A program made the translations under genes and the position numbers. A stretch of 64,000 bases of DNA from Motiliproteus sp036961355 (GTDB lineage Bacteria; Pseudomonadota; Gammaproteobacteria; Pseudomonadales; Balneatricaceae): contig JBALVL010000002.1 of NCBI GenBank assembly GCA_036961355.1, positions 62,001 to 126,000 of the forward strand, given 5' to 3'. Positions within the stretch are counted from its first letter, which is position 1; each line of letters starts with the position of its first letter. Below are positions 53,470-61,384 of this stretch, in pieces. The notes under the pieces were generated by a model. The model ran no database searches and was not told where the DNA came from. It saw only the letters and a list, made by a program, of their open reading frames with translations.

Positions 53470-54474
53470 ATGAAAGCGAACCAGTTATTAGCTAAAACCA
53501 ACCTGAAACGAATATTTACTGCAGCGACTGTCGCTGTAGCGATCGGGGCTTCATCCTTGGTCGCTGCTGCGGACCTAAAACTGCGAATGGCAGCGACCGC
53601 GTCATCTAGTGACCAGCGTGCTGTCGCCATGACTGAGGTGTTTGGACCAGCAGTTTCCTCCTTTGCTAACTTCGAGGGGCATTGGAGTAACTCGTTGTTC
53701 AAACAGGGAACCGAGCTAGAAGCGATTGCCCGTGGCAACCTGGATATGACGATCACTTCGGCACAAGAATTGGCCGAATTTTTCCCCGAGTTCTCGATCT
53801 TTGCTGCCGGCTATGTGCATCGCGATGCGGAGCATCAACAGCGCGTTTTTGCTGCCGACTTTATGCAACCGCTAAAACAAAAAGTTGAAGATGATCTGGG
53901 CATCAAGTTGCTGACAGTGATGTACATGGGCCGCCGTCAAGTGAACCTGCGTACAGACCAAAAAATCACCACCCCTGCCGATCTTAAAGGTGTGAAGTTG
54001 CGTATGCCGGGTAGTGATTCATGGCAGTTCTTGGGCAAGGCTCTGGGTGCCAGCCCGACGCCAATGGCGTTCAGTGAGGTTTACACCGCACTACAAACCG
54101 GAGCGGTGGATGGTCAGGATAATCCGTTACCAACCGACAAAGACGCCAAGTTCTATGAAGTGACCAAGCAGATCGTGTTGACCAGTCACTTGGTCGATCT
54201 GAACTATATCGCCTTTTCTAAAAAGGTATGGGATAAGTTGACGCCCGAACAGCAGGTGAAAGTTCAAGACGCGGCGGATGCAGCAGCCGAGTCGGGTCGA
54301 AAGAATAATCTCATGTTGGAGGCTGAATTGGTGCAGTTCTTTAAAGATCAGGGGCTGAAAGTCTACGAGCCCGATCTGAAGGCTTTTCAAAAGACGGTAC
54401 AGGCCGCTTACCTGAACTCCGATTACTCCAAAACCTGGCCAAAAGGTATGCTTGAAAAGATCAACGCACTTTAA
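53470..54474 (+). CDS. TRAP transporter substrate-binding protein (DctP type)
   Basis: A 334-residue periplasmic protein with a signal peptide (AATVAVAIGASSLVAAADLK). It has the DctP core: KGVKLRMPGSDSWQFLGKAL with the carboxylate-binding Arg, then MAFSEVYTALQTGAVDGQDN. It would deliver an organic acid to the DctQM permease. GGAG lies about 10 nt before the ATG. It leads a three-gene TRAP operon. Confidence 0.9.
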   Translation: MKANQLLAKTNLKRIFTAATVAVAIGASSLVAAADLKLRMAATASSSDQRAVAMTEVFGPAVSSFANFEGHWSNSLFKQGTELEAIARGNLDMTITSAQELAEFFPEFSIFAAGYVHRDAEHQQRVFAADFMQPLKQKVEDDLGIKLLTVMYMGRRQVNLRTDQKITTPADLKGVKLRMPGSDSWQFLGKALGASPTPMAFSEVYTALQTGAVDGQDNPLPTDKDAKFYEVTKQIVLTSHLVDLNYIAFSKKVWDKLTPEQQVKVQDAADAAAESGRKNNLMLEAELVQFFKDQGLKVYEPDLKAFQKTVQAAYLNSDYSKTWPKGMLEKINAL

Positions 54475-54489
54475 CCAGGACTGATAGCC

Positions 54490-54990
54490 ATGACTAAAAT
54501 TCTGAATTGGATGAAAGGTATGGCTGACAACATTGCGGCAGGTATTCTTGCCGTAATGGCTCTGACCTTTGTACTGCAGATCATATCGCGTTATGTGCTG
54601 GCCGATCCGCTCGGTTGGACGGTCGAGCTGTTGCTGACACTGTGGCTCTGGCTAGTGTTCTGGGCAGGTGCTTTCTGTGTGAAGGATAGTGATCATATCC
54701 GCTTCGATGTACTTTACATTGCGACCCCTAGCAAGGTTCAGCGCATCTTTGCGGTCATTGCATCGGTAGTGATTGTTGTCGGTTTTGTCTACTCTTTTCT
54801 CCCCACAATTGATTACATTACTTTCTACAAAATCAAGAAGAGCGCGATTATGAAGATTCGCCTCGACTATGTATTTAGTATCTATGGGGTCTTTATTATT
54901 GCGATTGTTGTGCGTTACAGCTGGCGCGCGATTGCGTATATCTACCCGCCTACGTATAAAAAAATAACTGACGAGGAGCACTACACATGA
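54490..54990 (+). CDS. TRAP transporter small permease (DctQ type)
   Basis: A 166-residue membrane protein with four helices (NIAAGILAVMALTFVLQIIS; VELLLTLWLWLVFWAGAFCV). The LWLVFWAGAF and D-H-I-R-F-D-V motif regions are the DctQ pattern. It lies 15 nt after the binding protein and overlaps DctM by 4 nt (ATGA). Confidence 0.9.
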   Translation: MTKILNWMKGMADNIAAGILAVMALTFVLQIISRYVLADPLGWTVELLLTLWLWLVFWAGAFCVKDSDHIRFDVLYIATPSKVQRIFAVIASVVIVVGFVYSFLPTIDYITFYKIKKSAIMKIRLDYVFSIYGVFIIAIVVRYSWRAIAYIYPPTYKKITDEEHYT

Positions 54991-56282
54991 GTGCTGAATT
55001 CACGTTATGTCTGGTCGTCGTTTTTTTGCTGGCCGCACTGGGCGCGCCGGTGGCGATTGCGATGATTGTCGGCGCCATTGCTTACCTTGCCGCCAGCGGC
55101 CAGGACGTTGCGCTGGCGGGTGAACAGATCATTCAGGGTGTCTATAACAGCTTCATTCTATTGGCCGTGCCATTGTTTATTGTGGCGGCCAATATCATGA
55201 ATGCGGGTTCTATTTCTGAACGTCTGTTGAACTTTTGTGTAGCGATTGTAGGCCATTTACGCGGTGGCTTGGGGCACGTTAATGTCGTCTCCAGCCTGAT
55301 TTTTTCCGGCATGTCTGGTTCGGCAGTAGCCGATGCCGCCGGTGTCGGTAAAGTTGTTATCGAGATGATGACCAAGGATGGCCGTTACAAGCCCGGTTAT
55401 GCGGCGGCTTTAACGGCTGCATCCGCTACTATCGGACCGATCATTCCACCATCGATCCCGATGGTGATCTATGCCTTAGTTTCCGGTGCCTCGGTCGGTT
55501 ACCTGTTCATTGCCGGGCTAGTCCCCGGTGTGTTGATGGGCATCGTGCTGATGGTGATGAATCGGATCCAGTCAACCCGTCTCAATGCCGTGATGGAAAA
55601 GAAGGTACCGCTACGAGAGCTGCCGGGTATTACTTGGCGAGCATTTCCGACCCTGATGATGCCGGCCATTTTGTTATACGGCATCTACGGCGGGGTGACC
55701 ACACCGACCGAAGCTGCAGCAGTCGCCGCGAGCTATGCGCTGTTTCTGGCAGCGGTGGTGTACCGTTCGATCAGTTGGGCGGAATTGGTTGTTGTGTTCC
55801 GCCAAAGTGCCGTCTCCTCCGCCTCGGTGGGGCTGGTGATCAGTGCAGCATTGATTTTCAATTACATTGTGGCTACCGAGAATATCCCGACTCAGATTGC
55901 TGGATTATTGGCGACATGGGATCTATCAACGTTCCAGTTTCTGATGGCGGTTAACGTTATCTTCCTGCTGCTCGGCTGTCTGCTCGACGCGACGACGGTG
56001 ATTCTGGTAATCGTTCCCTTGCTGGTTCCCGCCTGTCGCGAACTGGGGGTTGATCTGATTCATTTTGGCGTGATTGCCGTCGTCAACCTGATGATCGGGT
56101 TGATAACACCGCCCTATGGTGTGTTGTTGTTCGTGATTAACGGGACCACCAAAATCCCTCTGGCGTCGATCATTAAAGAGGTGGTCCCCTTCATTGGTGT
56201 GTTGTTGGTGGCGCTTGTCGTGATGACTGCATTCCCTGATCTGGTGCTCTTTTTACCACGGGTGTTTGGCTATGCCGGTTGA
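54987..56282 (+). CDS. TRAP transporter large permease (DctM type)
   Basis: A 431-residue membrane protein with about 12 helices. Seen: LAALGAPVAIAMIVGAIAYL; FSGMSGSAVADAAGVGKVVI; ATIGPIIPPSIPMVIYAL; NLMIGLITPPYGVLLFVI, the conserved ion and substrate segments of DctM. It completes the TRAP system and ends before a terminator at 56399. Confidence 0.92.
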   Translation: MSAEFTLCLVVVFLLAALGAPVAIAMIVGAIAYLAASGQDVALAGEQIIQGVYNSFILLAVPLFIVAANIMNAGSISERLLNFCVAIVGHLRGGLGHVNVVSSLIFSGMSGSAVADAAGVGKVVIEMMTKDGRYKPGYAAALTAASATIGPIIPPSIPMVIYALVSGASVGYLFIAGLVPGVLMGIVLMVMNRIQSTRLNAVMEKKVPLRELPGITWRAFPTLMMPAILLYGIYGGVTTPTEAAAVAASYALFLAAVVYRSISWAELVVVFRQSAVSSASVGLVISAALIFNYIVATENIPTQIAGLLATWDLSTFQFLMAVNVIFLLLGCLLDATTVILVIVPLLVPACRELGVDLIHFGVIAVVNLMIGLITPPYGVLLFVINGTTKIPLASIIKEVVPFIGVLLVALVVMTAFPDLVLFLPRVFGYAG

Positions 56283-56398
56283 GGATTCGATTCCAGGCTC
56301 CTGAGTGAAGGATATTTAGTCACCCGCATTGAATATATTCTTCTATCGCTTGGTTATCTCTTCTCTCACTTGTTCGGATATGCGTAAGAAAAGGTCTT

Positions 56399-56435
56399 GG
56401 CAGGTCACTTCCTCGGGAGTGCCTGTCTTTTTTTT
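56399..56435 (+). terminator. Intrinsic terminator after the TRAP operon
   Basis: GGCAGGTCACTT pairs with GAGTGCCTGTC (one bulge) around CCTCGG, then nine T (56427-56435). It lies about 115 nt after the DctM stop and closes the Gfo/Idh-TRAP unit. Confidence 0.8.
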
Positions 56436-56510
56436 GCACATCAAGGGGGAAGTGATCATAGTTTGTGCTTAACATTTCTCACTAAGTCTTAGCGGATAGC
56501 CAGCAACGTT

Positions 56511-58130
56511 ATGCAAACCAACATACTGATCCGGATCAGACCGATCCTGTTTTCCATTTTCGCCATGGCGGTGAGCCATAACCTGTTCTTCGTGATGCTG
56601 CCGATTCGACTCAAGGAGGGGGGCTTTGCATCCGCAGACATTGGCCTGGCCATGAGTATGTTCGCCGTGGGAGGGATCTGTGCGGGGCTGTTTGGTACAC
56701 GGGCGGTGCTGCGGGCTGGCCATATCCGCGCCTTTGCTTCAATGGCCGCGACATTGGCAATTGTTTCGGTGACGCATAGTTATTCTAACGATATCTGGAT
56801 CACCGGCCTGTTAAGGGTGGTGGCGGGCTTTTGTTTTGTCACCAGTTTTATCACCCTTGAAAGCTGGTTGAACATGCTCACTGATCAGCGCAACCGAGGC
56901 CGGATATTCAGCATCTATCAGATCTGTTTTGCCGTTGGTTTTGGTGCGGCCCCTTTCCTGTTTAGCCTTTCGAGCGAGCATGATCCTCGGCTGTTCGGGT
57001 TGATCGGTGTATTTCTGTGTATATCGCTGATTATTATGTCGATGAGTCGATTGCCGCTACCCGAATTGCCGGATAAAACAAGTGCGATGTCGCTGAAGCG
57101 GCTTTGGAACTATTCACCATCCGGTACGCTCTCCTGCTTCTGCGCGGGTTTGATTAATGCCGCCAGCGTGTCGCTGATCTCTCTCTATGCCTACGACCAC
57201 GGTATCTCCGGCATCTGGTTATCCTTGGTTTTGGGTTCCTATCAACTGGGTGGGCTTTTGACCCAGTTTCCGGTGGGGTGGCTGGCCGATCGTTTCGACA
57301 AGCGCTCGGTCGCTGCGGGGCTGATGGTGATGGGGATCTGTAGTAACTTACTGATCGTCGCAGAGAACTTTGTTCCGATACCGATCGAAGTGTTGGTTGT
57401 TCTGTTTCTGGTCTCCGGTGGATCCGGGGTGGCGTTATTTCCTCTGGCCGTTACCCAGGTCTTCGATCATATCGATCTGAAAGATGCCATGTCAGCGACC
57501 AGTACGATGCAGATATTGCTGGGGTGCGGTGGCGTTCTGGGCCCGATCATTGCCGGTTTTTTGATGACCGAGTTCGACAGTGTCTGGCTGTATTACTATT
57601 TGATCGTGGTTCATTTATTTGTGGTGTTGTTTCTGATGATTCGCAAGCTCTTTGTGCGGACTGAAACGTTGGAGACCGCCTCTAGCTATCAGATCAGCTT
57701 GCAAGGTACATCGGTAGGTTCTTCAGTTGTGGATCCACAAGTTAATTACAACCTTGCTGAGATCGGCGATCCGGAACTCAAGCTGCTGCTGGTGGCGCTG
57801 GGGCAGCAGCCCAAGGATCCTGCCATCCTGATCAAAACCGCGTTAGAGGGCTCGTCACTGAAACCCAGGGATGTGGCCATTCATCTGGTGTTAGCACTGC
57901 CAAAGCAATCCGGTGAATTGATTCAGCAGCTGGTTCAGCTGTTTCCAGAAAGTCGTTTGGCGATCGCTCATTCATTGCATGATCTCTTTATCCTGCGTAA
58001 GGAACGAATCAATGCGATGGTTCAGGAAGCGTTGATCACCGGCGCGGACGATGTCGAACGTACCGAGATCGATTCGATGATCCAACACATTACCCAGGAA
58101 TTGCAGGAGACTGAAGGTCAGCCGGCGTAG
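56511..58130 (+). CDS. MFS transporter with long C-terminal cytoplasmic tail
   Basis: A 539-residue protein: residues ~1-385 form a 12-helix MFS domain of the YcaD type (RPILFSIFAMAVSHNLFFVM; TLESWLNMLTDQRNRGRIFS; GWLADRFDKRSVAAGLMVMG). Residues ~390-539 form a soluble, mostly helical tail (GDPELKLLLVALGQQPKDPA; LPKQSGELIQQLVQLFPESR). Most MFS proteins lack such a tail. Its substrate is unknown; the aroE-like gene follows 34 nt later and is probably cotranscribed. Confidence 0.83.
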   Translation: MQTNILIRIRPILFSIFAMAVSHNLFFVMLPIRLKEGGFASADIGLAMSMFAVGGICAGLFGTRAVLRAGHIRAFASMAATLAIVSVTHSYSNDIWITGLLRVVAGFCFVTSFITLESWLNMLTDQRNRGRIFSIYQICFAVGFGAAPFLFSLSSEHDPRLFGLIGVFLCISLIIMSMSRLPLPELPDKTSAMSLKRLWNYSPSGTLSCFCAGLINAASVSLISLYAYDHGISGIWLSLVLGSYQLGGLLTQFPVGWLADRFDKRSVAAGLMVMGICSNLLIVAENFVPIPIEVLVVLFLVSGGSGVALFPLAVTQVFDHIDLKDAMSATSTMQILLGCGGVLGPIIAGFLMTEFDSVWLYYYLIVVHLFVVLFLMIRKLFVRTETLETASSYQISLQGTSVGSSVVDPQVNYNLAEIGDPELKLLLVALGQQPKDPAILIKTALEGSSLKPRDVAIHLVLALPKQSGELIQQLVQLFPESRLAIAHSLHDLFILRKERINAMVQEALITGADDVERTEIDSMIQHITQELQETEGQPA

Positions 58131-58164
58131 GGGTGTGTGATATCAACAAAGATCGATATTTCTA

Positions 58165-58998
58165 ATGATTAAACTGGGTCTTATCGGCTCCGGGATCTCT
58201 GGCTCCCGTATGCCTCGGTTGCAAACCTATCTGGGGCGGTTATCAGGGGTTGAGGTCGATTATCAGATCATCGATACCGGTGACAATAGTGGTTTTAGTC
58301 TGCAGGCTGAGATTAAACACCGTGAAGCGCAGGGCTACCGAGGGTTGAACATTACCCACCCCTACAAACAGCAGGTGGTGTCGCTGGCAGAGCCGATAAG
58401 CCGCCATGTTGCGACCATTGGCGCGATGAACACGCTGTTATTCAGCGACGATGGTTGGAAAGGGGCGACGACCGACTACACCGGCTTTAAGCAGGGGTAT
58501 CGATATCGGCGTAAGGGGCAAAAACCGGGCAGGGTATTGATTGCGGGGGCCGGAGGAGTCGGTCGGGCCATCGCCTTTGCATTGGGGGATCTGGGTGCCG
58601 AGCATCTGTTTATTTTTGATACCCACGCTGGCCAGGCTAAGGCATTAGCCGATGCACTTACCCGTACTGGGACCTCGGCAACGATGGTCGAGGCCAACGC
58701 CTTTACTGATATTGCCCAAGGGTCGACAGGGCTGGTTAATGCTACGCCATTGGGTATGCATAAATACCCCGGGAGCGCTTTTCCAACAAAGGTTATAAGG
58801 AGGCAGGAGTGGGCCTTTGATGCGGTCTACACACCGCTCATCACCCCATTTATGGAGGCTTGCCAGTCGGCAGATTTGGAGGTCGTGACAGGCTACGATC
58901 TATGGCTTTTCCAAGGGCTGGATGCGTTTGAGTTGTTCACTGGGTTTAACGTTGATGCTGATAACGCCCGGAAGGAAGCTTTATCCTGGTTGGACTAG
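58165..58998 (+). CDS. Quinate/shikimate dehydrogenase-like (AroE family)
   Basis: A 277-residue AroE-family enzyme: substrate motif SGSRMPRLQ (Ser-x-Ser kept, but RMP in place of KSP), NITHPYKQQVV with the catalytic Lys, GAMNTL, the TDYTGF Asp, the cofactor motif IAGAGGVGRAIAFALG, and GYDLWLFQGLDAFE near the C-terminus. These differ enough from housekeeping AroE to suggest a catabolic NAD-dependent quinate/shikimate dehydrogenase (inferred). It follows the MFS gene and lies near a dehydroquinase, which supports that idea. Confidence 0.83.
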   Translation: MIKLGLIGSGISGSRMPRLQTYLGRLSGVEVDYQIIDTGDNSGFSLQAEIKHREAQGYRGLNITHPYKQQVVSLAEPISRHVATIGAMNTLLFSDDGWKGATTDYTGFKQGYRYRRKGQKPGRVLIAGAGGVGRAIAFALGDLGAEHLFIFDTHAGQAKALADALTRTGTSATMVEANAFTDIAQGSTGLVNATPLGMHKYPGSAFPTKVIRRQEWAFDAVYTPLITPFMEACQSADLEVVTGYDLWLFQGLDAFELFTGFNVDADNARKEALSWLD

Positions 58999-59097
58999 AT
59001 CCATAACAGGTTATTTACGGATGGCGTCAGGCAGAGAGGATGCTATTGATCCTTTCTGCCCAAATCCAGCAACGGTAGCCGACCTACAGATCTCAAC

Positions 59098-59535
59098 CTA
59101 CTTCTTTAAGGCCAAGTTCAGATAATCAATGGCGCACAGGTAGCCCATACTCCCAAGCCCCGCGATCACACCATCGGCGCGAGATGAGACGTATGAGTGG
59201 TGGCGGAAAGGTTCGCGCTTGTGGACATTGGAGAGGTGAACCTCCACAATTTTTCCGTCGTACGCGTTCAATGCATCCAGTATGGCCACCGATGTATGGG
59301 TGTAAGCGGCAGGGTTGATAACGATGCCTGCCGCCTTCTCTCTGGCTTCGTGGATAAACTCCACAATCTCACCTTCATGGTTGCTTTGGCGGAAGTCCAC
59401 GTCGAAGTCATACTGAGCTGCGTGTTTCCTAACCATCGCTTCGATGTCAGCCAAGGTTTCATAGCCGTAGACTTCAGGTTGACGGGTACCCAGTAAATTC
59501 AGATTTGGTCCATTAAGGACGAATATAGTATTCAT
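59098..59535 (-). CDS. aroQ: 3-dehydroquinate dehydratase, type II
   Basis: A 145-residue type II dehydroquinase of normal length. It has NGPNLNLLGTRQPEVYG (active-site Asn, Arg and Tyr), the RQSNHEGE loop, NPAAYTHTS, and EVHLSNVHKREPFRHHSYVS with the catalytic His and substrate-binding residues. It dehydrates 3-dehydroquinate to 3-dehydroshikimate, in either biosynthesis or quinate breakdown. It is convergent with the aroE-like gene. A palindrome like those near other genes of the block lies upstream, which favours a catabolic role (inferred). Confidence 0.9.
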   Translation of the reverse strand: MNTIFVLNGPNLNLLGTRQPEVYGYETLADIEAMVRKHAAQYDFDVDFRQSNHEGEIVEFIHEAREKAAGIVINPAAYTHTSVAILDALNAYDGKIVEVHLSNVHKREPFRHHSYVSSRADGVIAGLGSMGYLCAIDYLNLALKK

Positions 59536-59565
59536 AATTATTTAGCTAGACTGTTTTGTGTTAAG

Positions 59566-59579
59566 TAGTACGTATACTA
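59566..59579. promoter_or_regulatory. TAGTA-N4-TACTA palindrome before aroQ
   Basis: TAGTA (59566-59570) and TACTA (59575-59579) surround CGTA, about 30 nt upstream of the aroQ start. The related word GTAGTACG occurs at 49252-49259 in the GntR divergent gap. A possible FCD-GntR operator. From 59580 to 59805 I see no gene. Confidence 0.45.
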
Positions 59580-59805
59580 GCATTTCATTACATTTTCAAT
59601 CTGTATATTTTTAGAAGATATGTCGGAATTGAATGCGACTTTGCCATCTCCTTGAAAACTAACGTGCTGCCTTGTAGGAAATTGGAGGAGAGGTTACAAA
59701 CTGCCGGTTGCGGCTTAATCTCTACTTTGGTAACCCGCTATAAAAGGGAGAGTTACCCGCCACAGGTGATTATTTTGTCCTGGCTGAGCCGCCAATCACG
59801 GAGCA

Positions 59806-59837
59806 TAAAAAAAGGATACGAGAAATCGTATCCTTTT
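59806..59837. terminator. Bidirectional terminator after gltD
   Basis: AAAAGGATACGA (59810-59821) and TCGTATCCTTTT (59826-59837) form a perfect 12-bp stem with a GAAA tetraloop, flanked by A and T runs on both sides. It ends gltBD (minus strand) and would also stop plus-strand transcripts. Confidence 0.88.
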
Positions 59838-59876
59838 ATTTGCCATAGCTTTATCGATGCAACGCAGCGTTTTTGG

Positions 59877-61364
59877 CTAGGGCAGGTAGGTTTCGCCCAT
59901 TAGGTAGCGATCCACTTCGCGAGCTGCCCGGCGACCTTCGTCGATGGCCCAGACTACTAGACTTTGTCCACGGCGGGCATCGCCTGCGGCATAAATGCCC
60001 GGCACGTTGGTCGCAAACTGGTCGTATTGAGCATCGACATTAGAGCGTCCGTCGGTCTGTACCTCAAGGTTATCCAGCAGGCCTTGTTCAGGTCCCATGA
60101 AACCCATCGCCAGCAGCACAATATCGGCCGGATGCACCTTTTCTGATCCGGCGACCGGCTGCGGTATCATCTGGCCCTGGTCGTTCTTTTGCCAGCTGAT
60201 ATCGACAGTATGCACGGCGCTGACGTTGCCGTCGGTATCACCTTCGATCTTCTGGGTCATCACCAGATACTGGCGTGGGTCTTCGCTCTGAATGGCGATC
60301 GCCTCTTTCTGGCCATAATCCACATTTAATACCTTGGGCCACTGCGGCCAGGGGTTGTTGGCTGCACGTTCATCGACCGGCTTGGGCATGATCTCCAGCT
60401 GGATGACGCTGGCGCAGCCGTGGCGTAGCGAAGTGCCGACACAGTCGGTGCCAGTATCACCACCACCGATGACGACCACATGTTTACCGGCGGCATTGAT
60501 ATAGTTGCTATCGCGATGGTCGCTGTCGAGCAGGCTCTTAGTGTTTTTCCCCAAAAACTCCATGGCATAGTGCACACCATTGAGCTCACGCCCTTCGACG
60601 GCCAGATCACGCGGTACAGTGGCACCGGTGCAAACGACCACCGAGTCGAACTCTGACTTGAGCTGGCTGGTGGGCAGGTCCTTGCCCACTTCGGTGTTGG
60701 TGATAAAGCGAATTCCTTCGGCTTTGAGCAGGGTCACACGACGCTTAACAAACTCTTTTTGTAGCTTCATGTTGGGGATGCCGTACATCAGCAGTCCACC
60801 AATACGGTCGGCGCGTTCATAGACGGTAACACGATGACCGGCTTTATTAAGCTGTGCGGCGCAGGCAAGTCCCGCGGGGCCCGAGCCGATCACCGCAACG
60901 GTTTTACCGGAACGACGCGCTGGCGGGTTGGCAACGACCCAGCCCTCCTGAAAGCCCCGTTCAATAATGGCGTGTTCATGGAGCTTGATGGTGACCGGAT
61001 CGGCATTGATCCCCAGCACACAAGAACCTTCGCAAGGCGCGGGGCAGACCCGTCCGGTGAACTCGGGGAAGTTGTTGGTCTTGTGCAGTACCTGTAATGC
61101 TTCTTTCCAGCGTCCCCGATACACCAGGTCGTTCCACTCGGGGATCACGTTGTTGACCGGACAGCCGGCAACGGCGGGGGCGTATTGCGACTCCCCTGAC
61201 TGGCAAAAAGGCACGCCACAATCCATGCAGCGAGAGGCCTGATCTCGAATTTCGGCCTCAGCCATCGGCTGGTACACTTCCTGCCAATCAATGAGCCGTT
61301 CAGCCGCATCGCGGGTTTCGGGCATTGCTCTGTCTACTTTCAAAAAACCGGTTGGATTTCCCAT
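59877..61364 (-). CDS. gltD: Glutamate synthase small (beta) subunit
   Basis: A 495-residue GltD. N-terminal [4Fe-4S] cysteines: CMDCGVPFCQSG, CPVNNVIPEWNDLV, CPAPCEGSCVLG. FAD motif GSGPAGLACAAQLNKAGH, and the NADPH motif GGGDTGTDCVGTSLRHG. It passes NADPH electrons to GltB for glutamate synthesis from glutamine and 2-oxoglutarate. It starts 20 nt after the gltB stop, with GAGGAG as ribosome-binding site. Confidence 0.95.
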   Translation of the reverse strand: MGNPTGFLKVDRAMPETRDAAERLIDWQEVYQPMAEAEIRDQASRCMDCGVPFCQSGESQYAPAVAGCPVNNVIPEWNDLVYRGRWKEALQVLHKTNNFPEFTGRVCPAPCEGSCVLGINADPVTIKLHEHAIIERGFQEGWVVANPPARRSGKTVAVIGSGPAGLACAAQLNKAGHRVTVYERADRIGGLLMYGIPNMKLQKEFVKRRVTLLKAEGIRFITNTEVGKDLPTSQLKSEFDSVVVCTGATVPRDLAVEGRELNGVHYAMEFLGKNTKSLLDSDHRDSNYINAAGKHVVVIGGGDTGTDCVGTSLRHGCASVIQLEIMPKPVDERAANNPWPQWPKVLNVDYGQKEAIAIQSEDPRQYLVMTQKIEGDTDGNVSAVHTVDISWQKNDQGQMIPQPVAGSEKVHPADIVLLAMGFMGPEQGLLDNLEVQTDGRSNVDAQYDQFATNVPGIYAAGDARRGQSLVVWAIDEGRRAAREVDRYLMGETYLP

Positions 61365-61384
61365 CGTATTTTCTCCTCGTGGGC

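Noticed and set aside
59652..59903. Plus-strand 83-codon frame after aroQ
   Set aside because: It runs through the perfect gltD terminator hairpin and into gltD; no ribosome-binding site or domain.
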